Translations under genes and position numbers: made by a program
Assembly: GCA_958296165.1 (NCBI GenBank)
Contig: OY282447.1
Span: 2,728,001-2,792,000, forward strand
DNA from: an uncultured Pseudomonadales bacterium
GTDB taxonomy: Bacteria; Pseudomonadota; Gammaproteobacteria; Pseudomonadales; Azotimanducaceae
Direction: 5' to 3'
DNA length: 64,000 nt
Part shown: positions 52,051-60,081 of the stretch, piece after piece
Numbering within the stretch: the first letter of the stretch is position 1
Layout: every line of letters begins with the position of its first letter
Notes under the pieces: generated by a model
Database searches by the model: none
Told to the model about the DNA's origin: nothing
Seen by the model: the letters and a program-made list of their open reading frames with translations, nothing else

Positions 52051-53199
52051 GTGAGCGCCCCCGCTAGCCAAGAACCTGCCATTACGCTCGGCGTCGAGGA
52101 GGAGTTCTTCCTCGTCGATCCTGGCTCCCGCGATGTGATTGCCAATCCCGAGCCGGCTATCTTCGAGGCCTGTGGCCGTGCTGCTGGCGAGCATAAGGTC
52201 GTGCCGGAGTTCCTGCGTTCGCAGATCGAAACCAACACGCGGGTGTGCCAGTCGGTGGCCGATCTGCGGGCGGCGCTCACCGAGACGCGACGGCTGGTCA
52301 TCGACGCCACGGATCAGCACGGCGTGGCGGCCATGGCCGCGTCGATGCATCCGTTCGCGGAGTGGGCCGCGCAATCCCCCACCCCCCGCGAGCGCTACCG
52401 GCGTTTCGCGGTTACCTACCAAGAGAGCGTGCGGCGCTTCTTTGTGAGCGGCATGCATATCCACGCCGGTTTCGGCGATGCCGACTCGCGCATTCGGGTG
52501 ATGACCGCGCTGCGCCGCTACCTGCCGCTGATGCTGGCCCTGTCCGGCTCGTCGCCGTTCAACGCGGGGCGCGAAACAGGCTTCAAGTCCTACCGGTTGA
52601 ACCTGATCGGCGCCCTGCCGCGCACCAATCTGCCGCCGCCGCTGCATTCTCAGGCGGACTACGAGCTGCTCGTGAAGGACTATCGGTTCCTGGAGTTCAT
52701 CGAGGATGGCAGCGAGCTGTGGTGGGACGCTCGACCGTCGGCCCACTATCCGACCATCGAGCTGCGCATCTGCGACATTTGCCCGCGTCTTGAAGATGCG
52801 CTGTGCATCGCCGCCCTCTACGCCTGCCTCATCCGCCACTTGCTGCGCCAAGACGCGAACAATGCGCTGTTGGCGGAGCCGCCCACCGAACTGATCGCCG
52901 AGAACCGCTGGCTGGCCTCGCGCTATGGCGTGCTGGCGTTCTTCGGCGACACCAACTTAGGCGGTCGCGTCGACATCCAGGACTACGCCAAGCAGCTGGT
53001 GGCCGATCTCGGCGAAGATGCACAGGCCCTCGACTGCGAGACGGAGCTCGGGCGCATGGCGGAGATCATCCGCGACGGCACCAGCGCGGATCGGCAGATC
53101 GACCTGTATCGCTTGCGCCGGCTGGAAGGCGACGACCACGAAACCGCCCTGCAGGCGGTGGTAGACGAGGCGATTGTCGAGACCCGCCAAGGCATTTGA
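52051..53199 (+). CDS. Carboxylate-amine ligase, YbdK/GCS2 family
   Basis: The 382-residue protein starts at GTG. The GCS2 glutamate-cysteine-ligase fold is shown by ITLGVEEEFFLVDPGSRDV, VPEFLRSQIETNTRVCQSVADLRAALTETR, FVSGMHIHAGFGDAD and SHYPTIELRICD-type motifs (AHYPTIELRICDICP). The EEEF glutamates and MHIH histidine are metal and ATP ligands. E. coli YbdK has weak gamma-glutamylcysteine ligase activity, but most members join unknown carboxylates and amines. It is the first gene of a seven-gene run with two 2OG-type dioxygenases and an exporter. Confidence 0.87.
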   Translation: MSAPASQEPAITLGVEEEFFLVDPGSRDVIANPEPAIFEACGRAAGEHKVVPEFLRSQIETNTRVCQSVADLRAALTETRRLVIDATDQHGVAAMAASMHPFAEWAAQSPTPRERYRRFAVTYQESVRRFFVSGMHIHAGFGDADSRIRVMTALRRYLPLMLALSGSSPFNAGRETGFKSYRLNLIGALPRTNLPPPLHSQADYELLVKDYRFLEFIEDGSELWWDARPSAHYPTIELRICDICPRLEDALCIAALYACLIRHLLRQDANNALLAEPPTELIAENRWLASRYGVLAFFGDTNLGGRVDIQDYAKQLVADLGEDAQALDCETELGRMAEIIRDGTSADRQIDLYRLRRLEGDDHETALQAVVDEAIVETRQGI

Positions 53200-53254
53200 G
53201 GCGCACGGGGGCACTCGCTCGCATAGACTTCGCACAAGAAACGAGGAACGCACA

Positions 53255-53980
53255 ATGATCGAACGAGAAATCGACATCGCAACCGCCGACGGCGCCATGA
53301 ACACCTTCATCACCCACCCGGAAGAAGGCGGGCCGTTTCCAGTCGTGATCTTCTACATGGACGCGCCGGGCAAGCGCGAGGAACTGCACGACATGGCAAG
53401 GCGCATCGCCACTGTCGGCTACTACGTGTTGCTGCCGAACCTCTACTATCGGCAGGTGCGCGAGTTCCACCTGGGGATGCCTGGCGCGACGCGCGAGCGC
53501 ATGTTCGAGCTGATGAGGGCGGTCTCGAACGCCATGGCGTGCGAAGACACGCGTACGCTGTTGGACTTTGCGGACGCCGAAGATGCCGCTCGCGGCGGGC
53601 CGGTGGGCGCGGTCGGCTACTGCATGAGCGGCCCGTTCGTGTTTGCCGCGGCAGCCGCCCATCCAGAGCGCATCAAGGCCGCAGCGTCGCTGCACGGCGT
53701 GCGCCTCTGTACGGACGACGCGGACTCTCCCCACCTGACGGCAGATCGCATCCAAGGCGAAATCTACTTCGGCTGCGCCGAGACGGATCAGCTCGCGCCG
53801 CCTTCGATGATCGAAGCGCTCGATGCGCACTTGGAGGCCACCGGCATCGACTACCGCATCGAGTGGTATCCCGGCGCTGGCCACGGCTTCGTCTTCCCGC
53901 AGCGCGAGGGGATGTACCACAAGGCGTCCGCAGAGCGCCATTGGGAACGGTTGTTCGCGCTGTTTCAGCGGCGCCTGTAA
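53255..53980 (+). CDS. Dienelactone hydrolase-family protein
   Basis: The 241-residue alpha/beta hydrolase uses the ATG at 53255, after GAGGAACGCAC. The nucleophile elbow is GYCMSGP (Cys, as in dienelactone hydrolases), the acid is probably D in CAETDQLAPP, and the histidine lies in WYPGAGHGFVFPQREGMY. The family hydrolyses lactone or ester bonds. It lies 55 bp after the ligase gene and 24 bp before tauD. Confidence 0.87.
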   Translation: MIEREIDIATADGAMNTFITHPEEGGPFPVVIFYMDAPGKREELHDMARRIATVGYYVLLPNLYYRQVREFHLGMPGATRERMFELMRAVSNAMACEDTRTLLDFADAEDAARGGPVGAVGYCMSGPFVFAAAAAHPERIKAAASLHGVRLCTDDADSPHLTADRIQGEIYFGCAETDQLAPPSMIEALDAHLEATGIDYRIEWYPGAGHGFVFPQREGMYHKASAERHWERLFALFQRRL

Positions 53981-54004
53981 ACCAGGCCGGCCAAGCAAAC
54001 AAGC

Positions 54005-54876
54005 GTGCGGATCCAAGCCAGCGGCGCGACGCTCGGCGCCACCGTTACCGACGTTCGCCTGCACTCCATCGACGGCGGCGACTGGAAGCAGATCGAAGAC
54101 GCTTTCCATGCCTTCGCCGTGCTGGTGTTTCCCGGCGCAAACCTCGATGAAGAAGAGCATTTGGCCTTCAGCCGCCGCTCGGGCCACTGGAACGCACGCT
54201 TTCGGAGCGCACCGGACGGCAGGAAATCTCGTTGCTCTCGAACGTCGCCAATGGCCGCGTAGCGAAGCCGGACGACAATGTGGGCTTGTTCCTGAAAGGC
54301 AACCGCTACTGGCACACCGACTCGTCCTTCAAGAAGGTGGGCGCGAAGGCATCGCTGCTGCGCTCCTTGGAAGTGCCGGACAGCGGCGGCGACACCGAAT
54401 GGGCAGACATGCGCGCCGGGTGGGATGCCTTGGATGCGGCCACGCAGCAACGCCTGGAAGGGTTAGTGGCCGTTCACTCCTATGCTTGGTCGCAAGGGTT
54501 GGTGGGCGGCATCGGCTACCTCAAGGCAGCGGAACTGGAGGCACTACCGCCGGTGCAACATCCGATTGTGCGCACGCATCCGGCAACCGCGCGCAAGAAC
54601 CTCTACATCGGCCGACACGCCTCGCATATCGTCGGCATGGAAGTGGAAGCGAGCCGCGCGCTGCTGCGCCAACTTGTCGAAGACGCCTGCCAGCCGCCGC
54701 GCATCTTTCGCCATCATTGGCAGGCGGGCGACCTGGCGGTTTGGGACAACCGCTGCGTGCTGCACCGTGGCCATCCATGGCCGTTCGAGCAGCGTCGCGT
54801 GATGCGCCGTTCGACGGTCGCGGGCGACGGCGACAATCCCTGGGCGATTGCCGCGGCAGGCACCAGCGGTGCTTAG
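54005..54876 (+). pseudogene. TauD/TfdA-family 2-oxoglutarate dioxygenase with a 1-bp frameshift
   Basis: GTG 54005 starts MRIQASGATLGATVTDVRLHSIDGG and continues LDEEEHLAFSRRSG. There one C appears to be missing near 54184 (GGCCACTGG, expected GGCCCACTGG). The frame should continue PLERTLSERTGRQEISLLSNVANG, which is read in the next frame; that frame is open to 54876. Iron ligands are H and D in HTDSSF (about residue 103) and the distal H in VLHRGHPWPF. Either this is a recent inactivation or a sequencing error in a C run. Its end overlaps the next gene. Family members hydroxylate taurine, alkyl sulfates, phenoxyacids or similar acids. Confidence 0.8.
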
Positions 54877-55699
54877 GCGAGTTGGCGGCTACCTGCTGCC
54901 GCGCGAAGGGCCGGCGCCGGACGCCAGCGCACAGCTGGAGCGGGACGGCTACGCGCTGTTGCGGGGGGTGTTGTCGGCGGCGGAATTGCAGCTCGTCCAC
55001 AGCGAGATCGCCGGCATCTACGATTCCATGCCGCCGGACGGCAGGGCTCGCGTTCACGACGACGATTTCCGCTACGAGATGTTCAACAAGAGCCCCGCCG
55101 CGCAGAAACTGGCGGCGCGGCGCGAGATTCTCGACGTGATCGAGCCGCTCTTGGGCGAAGACTGCCACATCATCGCCAACACCTGCTGGCGCAACAAGGC
55201 GGGGGCGGAGCACAGGCATGGCGGTGGCGGCTGGCACATCGATGCCGGGCCGCACATTCCGCGCCCACCTGGCCTCGCTTGGCCGGCCCACATCCCGTAT
55301 CCGGTATTCGCCGTTGGCGTTCACATCTTTCTGGAAGACTGCCCGCTCGAGTGCGGCCCCACCGCGGTGATTCCCGGCAGCCACAAGAGCGGCCAGCCGC
55401 CGGATCGCGGCGCGGACGCAACGCTGACGTATTCGGGCAAGGAAGCCGTGCCGCTCGTGGCTTTGGCTGGCGACATGGCGCTGTTCGTCTCGGACGTCTG
55501 GCATCGTCGGCTGCCGGCCCGCGAAGGCGACACTGGGCGATTCTTCCTGCAAGTGCATTATGGCCGCCGCGACATCGCGCAGCGCGTTAAGCCGACGCGT
55601 GTGGTGAACCACATCGATTGCGCAGCCGCCGAGCGCATCGCATCGGAGCGCGAGCGGCGCTTGCTCGGCTTGCACCCGCGCGGCTTCTACGACGGCTAG
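54869..55699 (+). CDS. Phytanoyl-CoA dioxygenase (PhyH)-family protein
   Basis: The GTG at 54869 overlaps the tauD stop (GTGCTTAG) and is preferred to TTG 54848. About 276 residues of the double-stranded beta-helix Fe(II)/2OG type: LERDGYALLRGVLSAAELQLV at the start, H-x-D in GGGGWHIDAGPHIPRP, GPTAVIPGSHKSGQPP as the family signature, and a distal H with R in WHRRLPAREGDTGRFFLQVHYGRRD. It hydroxylates an unknown small molecule. Tight linkage to TauD, a transporter, a lipoprotein and an OM barrel suggests a shared pathway. Confidence 0.87.
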   Translation: MLRRVGGYLLPREGPAPDASAQLERDGYALLRGVLSAAELQLVHSEIAGIYDSMPPDGRARVHDDDFRYEMFNKSPAAQKLAARREILDVIEPLLGEDCHIIANTCWRNKAGAEHRHGGGGWHIDAGPHIPRPPGLAWPAHIPYPVFAVGVHIFLEDCPLECGPTAVIPGSHKSGQPPDRGADATLTYSGKEAVPLVALAGDMALFVSDVWHRRLPAREGDTGRFFLQVHYGRRDIAQRVKPTRVVNHIDCAAAERIASERERRLLGLHPRGFYDG

Positions 55700-55706
55700 T
55701 GTACCG

Positions 55707-56897
55707 ATGATTCCGCAACGCTGGCGCACTCCCATCGTCTTTCTGATCTTGGCGAGCGTCGCCATGCCGCTCGGTTTCGCCGCCTGGCAGGCGCTCTTGA
55801 ACAACTTTGCGATCGAGCAAGCCGCCTTCACTGGCCGCGAGATCGGCATTCTGCAAAGCCTGCGCGAGATTCCCGGCTTCCTCGCCTTCACCGCCGTGTT
55901 CGTCATCCTGGTCTTGCGGGAACAGACCTTCGCCGTGGTCGCCGTGGCGCTGTTCGGCCTCGGCGTCGCCATCACCGGCTTCTTCCCCAGCGAGTACGGG
56001 CTGTACTTCACCGCAGTGCTGATGTCCATCGGCTTCCACTACTTCGAGACGATCCGTCAATCGCTGTCGCTGCAGTGGCTAACGAAGGATGAAGCGCCGC
56101 GCATACTCGGGCGGCTCATCGCCGTCGGCTCGGCCACTTCGCTCGTGGCCTTTGGCGCGATGTATGTGGTGCTGGAGATGTTCGCCGTGGACTACCAGTG
56201 GATATACCTGGCCGCTGGCGTCGCTGCGCTGCTGATCGCCGTTGGCCTCAGCCGCTTTCCCCACTTTGAATCGAAGACGCCGCAGCGCAAGGAGATCGTG
56301 CTGCGCGGCCGCTATTGGCTCTACTACAGCTTGACGTTTCTGTCCGGGGCGCGACGGCAGATATTCGTGGTATTCGCCGGGTTCTTGATGGTGGAGAAGT
56401 TCGGCTATTCCGCCGCCAACATCGCCGCGCTGTTTCTTATCAATCACCTGTTCAATTTTCTCTTCGCGGAGAAGATCGGCATTCTGATCGGACGCTTCGG
56501 GGAACGGCGGGCGCTTACTTTCGAGTATGTCGGGCTGATCCTTGTTTTCGTCGCCTATGCGTTTGTGGAGAACGGCTATGTCGCCGCTGGCCTCTATGTT
56601 CTCGACCACATGTTCTTCGCGCTCGCGATCGCCATCAAGACCTACTTCCAGAAGATCGCCGACCCCGCGGACATCGCCTCGACCGCTGGCGTTTCCTTCA
56701 CCATCAACCACATCGCCGCGGTGGTGATTCCTTTCGTGCTCGGCTTCGTCTGGCTGCAATCGCCAAGCGCGGTGTTTCTGGTGGGCGCGCTGTTCGCGGT
56801 GCTCTCGTTGGCGATGTCGCAGAACGTGCCGTCGCGGCCGCGTGCGGGCCACGAAACGGTGCTCGGCTTCGCGCGACTGCGGGAGCGGCTCGGGTGA
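55707..56897 (+). CDS. MFS transporter
   Basis: The 396-residue protein has 12 helices starting WRTPIVFLILASVAMPLGFAAWQALLNNF. MFS features include EIGILQSLREIPGFLAFTAV and GILIGRFGERRALTFEYVGLILVFVAYAF. It starts 7 bp after the PhyH gene and its stop overlaps the start of the lipoprotein gene. It probably exports or imports the compound made by the neighbouring enzymes. Confidence 0.87.
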   Translation: MIPQRWRTPIVFLILASVAMPLGFAAWQALLNNFAIEQAAFTGREIGILQSLREIPGFLAFTAVFVILVLREQTFAVVAVALFGLGVAITGFFPSEYGLYFTAVLMSIGFHYFETIRQSLSLQWLTKDEAPRILGRLIAVGSATSLVAFGAMYVVLEMFAVDYQWIYLAAGVAALLIAVGLSRFPHFESKTPQRKEIVLRGRYWLYYSLTFLSGARRQIFVVFAGFLMVEKFGYSAANIAALFLINHLFNFLFAEKIGILIGRFGERRALTFEYVGLILVFVAYAFVENGYVAAGLYVLDHMFFALAIAIKTYFQKIADPADIASTAGVSFTINHIAAVVIPFVLGFVWLQSPSAVFLVGALFAVLSLAMSQNVPSRPRAGHETVLGFARLRERLG

Positions 56898-57631
56898 TTA
56901 CGCGCGCGGCCGTTGCGGTGGCGTGGACGGCGATCGTGGCCGGCTGTGCCGCGCCGCCGGCGACTGTGGAGACGGCGCCGGCGCCAAGCCAAGCGGCAAC
57001 GGCCGACCTGCTCTACCGCGCCGTGAATCTGATGGAGTCGCGCAAATACGATCGGGCCGTTGCAGTTCTCACCCGCTTGGTGGAGCAGCAGCAGCCGGCA
57101 GATGCCGGGGCGACTCATTACTTGCTCGGTTCGGCCTACGCCGCGGTGAACGACTACGCGAGTGCAGCGACGCATTACGCGCTCGCTGCGGCAGGGCCGG
57201 GTCGGCTGGTGTTGGAGGCCGCCACTCTGGCACACCTCGGGGCCGGCCACTACGCCTATCGCGCCGGACGATACGAGGACGCCGTTCGCCACTTGGCGGC
57301 TTGGCGGCGCAGCGCGACCCAGACCAACCCGTCTACGTTGATGGAATTGGCGCAAGCGCACGTACACATCGGCCAGAAGGTCGATGCCCTCGATGTCGCC
57401 GAGGCCGCCTTGCGGGCCGCGCAAGCCCAGGGCGAGGCGGTGCGCGAAGAATGGCTCGTATTGTTGGCCGAGCTGTACGGCGCCAACGAGCAATGGGATA
57501 GATCTCTGGCCATGCATGGCCGCTTGGAACGCGAGTTTCCTGTTCGACGCGATCGGTCGAGCGTATGGACGCCGGATACGACGACGTTGCAGGCGCTAGA
57601 GGCGCAGACCAGAGCATTGCTCAACCCTTGA
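56894..57631 (+). CDS. TPR-repeat lipoprotein
   Basis: The GTG at 56894 overlaps the MFS stop (GTGA). 245 residues: signal peptide with lipobox VAGC (AWTAIVAGCAAPP), then TPR-like helix pairs from about residue 40 to 200 (ADLLYRAVNLMESRKYDRAVAVLTRLVEQQ, ATHYLLGSAYAAVNDYASAATHYALAA, GAGHYAYRAGRYEDAVRHLAAW, ELAQAHVHIGQKVDALDVAEAALRA). It is probably anchored in the outer membrane as a scaffold. It is the sixth gene of the run. Confidence 0.83.
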   Translation: MITRAAVAVAWTAIVAGCAAPPATVETAPAPSQAATADLLYRAVNLMESRKYDRAVAVLTRLVEQQQPADAGATHYLLGSAYAAVNDYASAATHYALAAAGPGRLVLEAATLAHLGAGHYAYRAGRYEDAVRHLAAWRRSATQTNPSTLMELAQAHVHIGQKVDALDVAEAALRAAQAQGEAVREEWLVLLAELYGANEQWDRSLAMHGRLEREFPVRRDRSSVWTPDTTTLQALEAQTRALLNP

Positions 57632-57661
57632 AGATCTCCTTTGTGACGGTGGCTCAAAGAC

Positions 57662-58606
57662 ATGGTGCAACGTAGGGTGAAAAAACTGGGAAAGAGGCGG
57701 ACGACCTTCGCCTTCGTTAGCTGTTTGCTGGCCTCTTCGGCCGCCGCGGATGGCTTCTACTTGGCTGGCGATGCGGGCTTGCAGTTGGCGCCGAGCGTGC
57801 TGCTGCGCGCCGGCGACAACGACCGTGCCAGCCGCTGCGACGAGTTCGTCAATCCGCGGTTCGCTCAGTTGGAGGGCTGTACGAGTCCGTTTCGCGGCGA
57901 AGGCGCGGTGGATGCGTGGATGAGCAGGTTCGACAGCGTGCGCGGCGGGCTTGCCGCGGCGGCTCTCGGCTATGGGGTCGGCGATCGTTTCCGCGTCGAG
58001 CTGGCTCTTTCGGCTCGCAACGCGGCTTACGAACAGTCGTCGCCCATTCTCGACTTGGACGGCGTCGCCTTCACGCGCACGTTCGGCAGCGAATTGCCGC
58101 AAGCCAACGAGCGCGTCGAGCGCGTGCGATCCATGGACGCTTTCGCCAACGCCTATTTCGTGTTGCCTAACGCCAGCCGATTCACGCCCTATGTCGGCGT
58201 CGGCGTTGGCGTGGGCGCAGCGCGGTTGGAGTACGCCGCGCTGTGGCAGCGCAGCGCCGACCCGAACACGGTGGAATCGGCTCGCGGTTTGCCGAACGAA
58301 GACGAAGTGCGGCGCAACCTTGCCGGCACGGCGAGCCGAGCTGGCGGCACTTTGCGCGACACGTTGCGCGGCTACCAGCTTCTTGTCGGCATAGAGCACG
58401 CGCTGAACGAGCGACTGACGCTAGCGCTGCACGGCCGCTGGGTGAGGCTGGGGCCTTTCGCCGGCGGCGGCAGCTACCGTGAATTGCGCAGCCACGTTTC
58501 CAATTTGCGCCGCGACGGCAGCGAACCGGTGGTTTATCGCGTTAGCACGAAAGATACGGGATTCGCGAGCGTGGGCTTGCGGCTGGTGTACCGGCGCCAA
58601 CGCTGA
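57662..58606 (+). CDS. Outer-membrane beta-barrel protein
   Basis: The 314-residue protein has a signal peptide (FAFVSCLLASSAAA) after a basic N-terminus, then alternating amphipathic strands typical of OmpA/OmpW-size barrels: FYLAGDAGLQLAPSVLL, GGLAAAALGYGVGDRFRVELALSARN, AFANAYFVLPNASRFTPYVGVGVGVGAARLEY, YQLLVGIEHALNERLTLALHGRW and a last strand GFASVGLRLVYRRQ. There is no TonB-type plug. It lies 30 bp after the lipoprotein gene and ends the plus-strand run. Confidence 0.8.
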   Translation: MVQRRVKKLGKRRTTFAFVSCLLASSAAADGFYLAGDAGLQLAPSVLLRAGDNDRASRCDEFVNPRFAQLEGCTSPFRGEGAVDAWMSRFDSVRGGLAAAALGYGVGDRFRVELALSARNAAYEQSSPILDLDGVAFTRTFGSELPQANERVERVRSMDAFANAYFVLPNASRFTPYVGVGVGVGAARLEYAALWQRSADPNTVESARGLPNEDEVRRNLAGTASRAGGTLRDTLRGYQLLVGIEHALNERLTLALHGRWVRLGPFAGGGSYRELRSHVSNLRRDGSEPVVYRVSTKDTGFASVGLRLVYRRQR

Positions 58607-58638
58607 ACCGACGCCAACGACGCTCGCCTGCTGCCGGA

Positions 58639-59082
58639 TTAGATGCTCGGAGGCTCGCCCCGATGCGCCTGGTCCGGAGGGCTCATCAGGCCAACGTGGT
58701 TGCCGTCTGGGTCGACGACGATCGCGTAGCGCGAACCCCAGAAGGTGTAGTAGGGAGGTTGGGCGGCAGCGTGGCCAGCTGTCGTTGTTCGCTGGTAGGT
58801 GTCGTCCACGGCGGCGGCATCCGCGAGCCGAAAACTCATCACCGTGCGGCTGCCGGCGGTGCTGGTTTCACGCCAGCCGGCGTTGTAGACCTCGGCCAGC
58901 GCATGGCTGTCCAAGGCCAGCTCGAAGCCATCCGGCATGCGCATCACAACGTGGTGGGCGCCGCTGCGTGTCCTCCAGATGGCGCTTTCGGGAATGTCCA
59001 GGCCAATCAGCCGGTAGAAGGCGATGGACTGCTGCATGTCTCGGACCACGAGGTTCAACTGGTCGAGTATTGGCGTGCTCAA
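58639..59082 (-). CDS. VOC-family protein
   Basis: The TTG at 59082 is chosen, with GGAGGAAC 7 nt upstream; the longer frame to 59526 runs inside the next gene. 147 residues of the glyoxalase/bleomycin-resistance fold: PILDQLNLVVRDMQQSIAFYRLIGLDI, HHVVMRMPDGFELALDSH, YAIVVDPDGNHVGLMSPPD. The last motif contains the usual metal-side histidine and the first strand a glutamine in place of histidine. A dioxygenase or lyase role cannot be assigned. It is divergent from the downstream PhyH gene. Confidence 0.78.
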   Translation of the reverse strand: MSTPILDQLNLVVRDMQQSIAFYRLIGLDIPESAIWRTRSGAHHVVMRMPDGFELALDSHALAEVYNAGWRETSTAGSRTVMSFRLADAAAVDDTYQRTTTAGHAAAQPPYYTFWGSRYAIVVDPDGNHVGLMSPPDQAHRGEPPSI

Positions 59083-59197
59083 GGCGTTCCTCCGCTGCGC
59101 GTTGGCGACCACAACATAGCACCAAGCATATGGCAGGCACGTATTGAAGCGCTTTGGTACGCTTCGCGCCGACTTCTCCGCAGCACAAGGACCGCCC

Positions 59198-60019
59198 ATG
59201 CCGCTCGATGGCGGGACGATTAGGAACGCTCGGCGCCAACTGCTTGAAGACGGCTTCTGCCTAGTGGACGGCCTGCTGCCGGCAGGCCGCTTGGAGATGC
59301 TGCGGGCGTGGTCGGACGAATGGCTGCAACGCACCGAACGACCCGCGAGGTGGAAATACCAAGGCTCCGACATCCACATCAGCGGCAAGCGCAACGTCTT
59401 GAAGCGCCATCGCGATGCGCCGAAGGACGCCGTGGTGGACGACCTCATCGAACATCCTGCCGAGATCATGGCGGCGCTCGGCATCGCCGATCTGCGCTCT
59501 GGAGGCGCCTTCCAGATCATCTCCAAGCCGCCCGGTGCGCCAGCGCTGTACTGGCATCAGGATTGGGCGCGCTGGGACGACCCGATCAGCCTGTCGCCGT
59601 GGCCGCAGCAGGTCTTTCTGAACTGGTACCTCACCGACACCACACCGGAGAACGGCTGTCTGCGGGTGATTCCAGGCAGCCACCGGCGGCGGCTGGACTT
59701 GCACCGCCATCTGGTAGCGCCGCACGAAGGCGGCGGCTACGACGTGGAGGAGACCAACGATTGGATGTTTTACGACCATCCGAACGCGGTTGATGTGCGG
59801 GTGCGCGCCGGCCAGCTGTTGATCGGCGACGCCCGGATGCTGCACAGCACACGCGCCAACGCCTCCGCCGAACGGCGCACGGTGCTGTTGGGCTGGTACT
59901 ACCGGCTATCAAACGAAGTGCCAGCCGGCTGGGAGGGCGAGGTGCCGGCGGAGATTCTCCGCCGCGGCTCCGACCTGCCGTTCCGCTGGAACCGAGAGCC
60001 GGGCGCTTATTTGCGTTGA
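59198..60019 (+). CDS. Phytanoyl-CoA dioxygenase (PhyH)-family protein
   Basis: The 273-residue protein starts at ATG 59198. The 2OG/Fe fold is shown by ARRQLLEDGFCLVDGLLPAGRLEML, H-x-D in ALYWHQDWARWDDP, the signature NGCLRVIPGSHRRRLDLH, and the distal H with its arginine in ARMLHSTRANASAERRTVLLGWYYR. It is about 45% longer in its N-terminal part than the minimal domain. It is not in an operon with the earlier PhyH gene. The substrate is unknown. Confidence 0.85.
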   Translation: MPLDGGTIRNARRQLLEDGFCLVDGLLPAGRLEMLRAWSDEWLQRTERPARWKYQGSDIHISGKRNVLKRHRDAPKDAVVDDLIEHPAEIMAALGIADLRSGGAFQIISKPPGAPALYWHQDWARWDDPISLSPWPQQVFLNWYLTDTTPENGCLRVIPGSHRRRLDLHRHLVAPHEGGGYDVEETNDWMFYDHPNAVDVRVRAGQLLIGDARMLHSTRANASAERRTVLLGWYYRLSNEVPAGWEGEVPAEILRRGSDLPFRWNREPGAYLR

Positions 60020-60081
60020 ATCTTCTGTTCGAGCAAGGCGGACCGCGCCGATACAACGGCGCGGCCGGCCTTGTGCGCCGA

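Noticed and set aside
58639-59526. Longer start for the VOC protein
   Set aside because: The first 148 codons lie antisense to the PhyH gene; a TTG with a good ribosome site begins the VOC domain.
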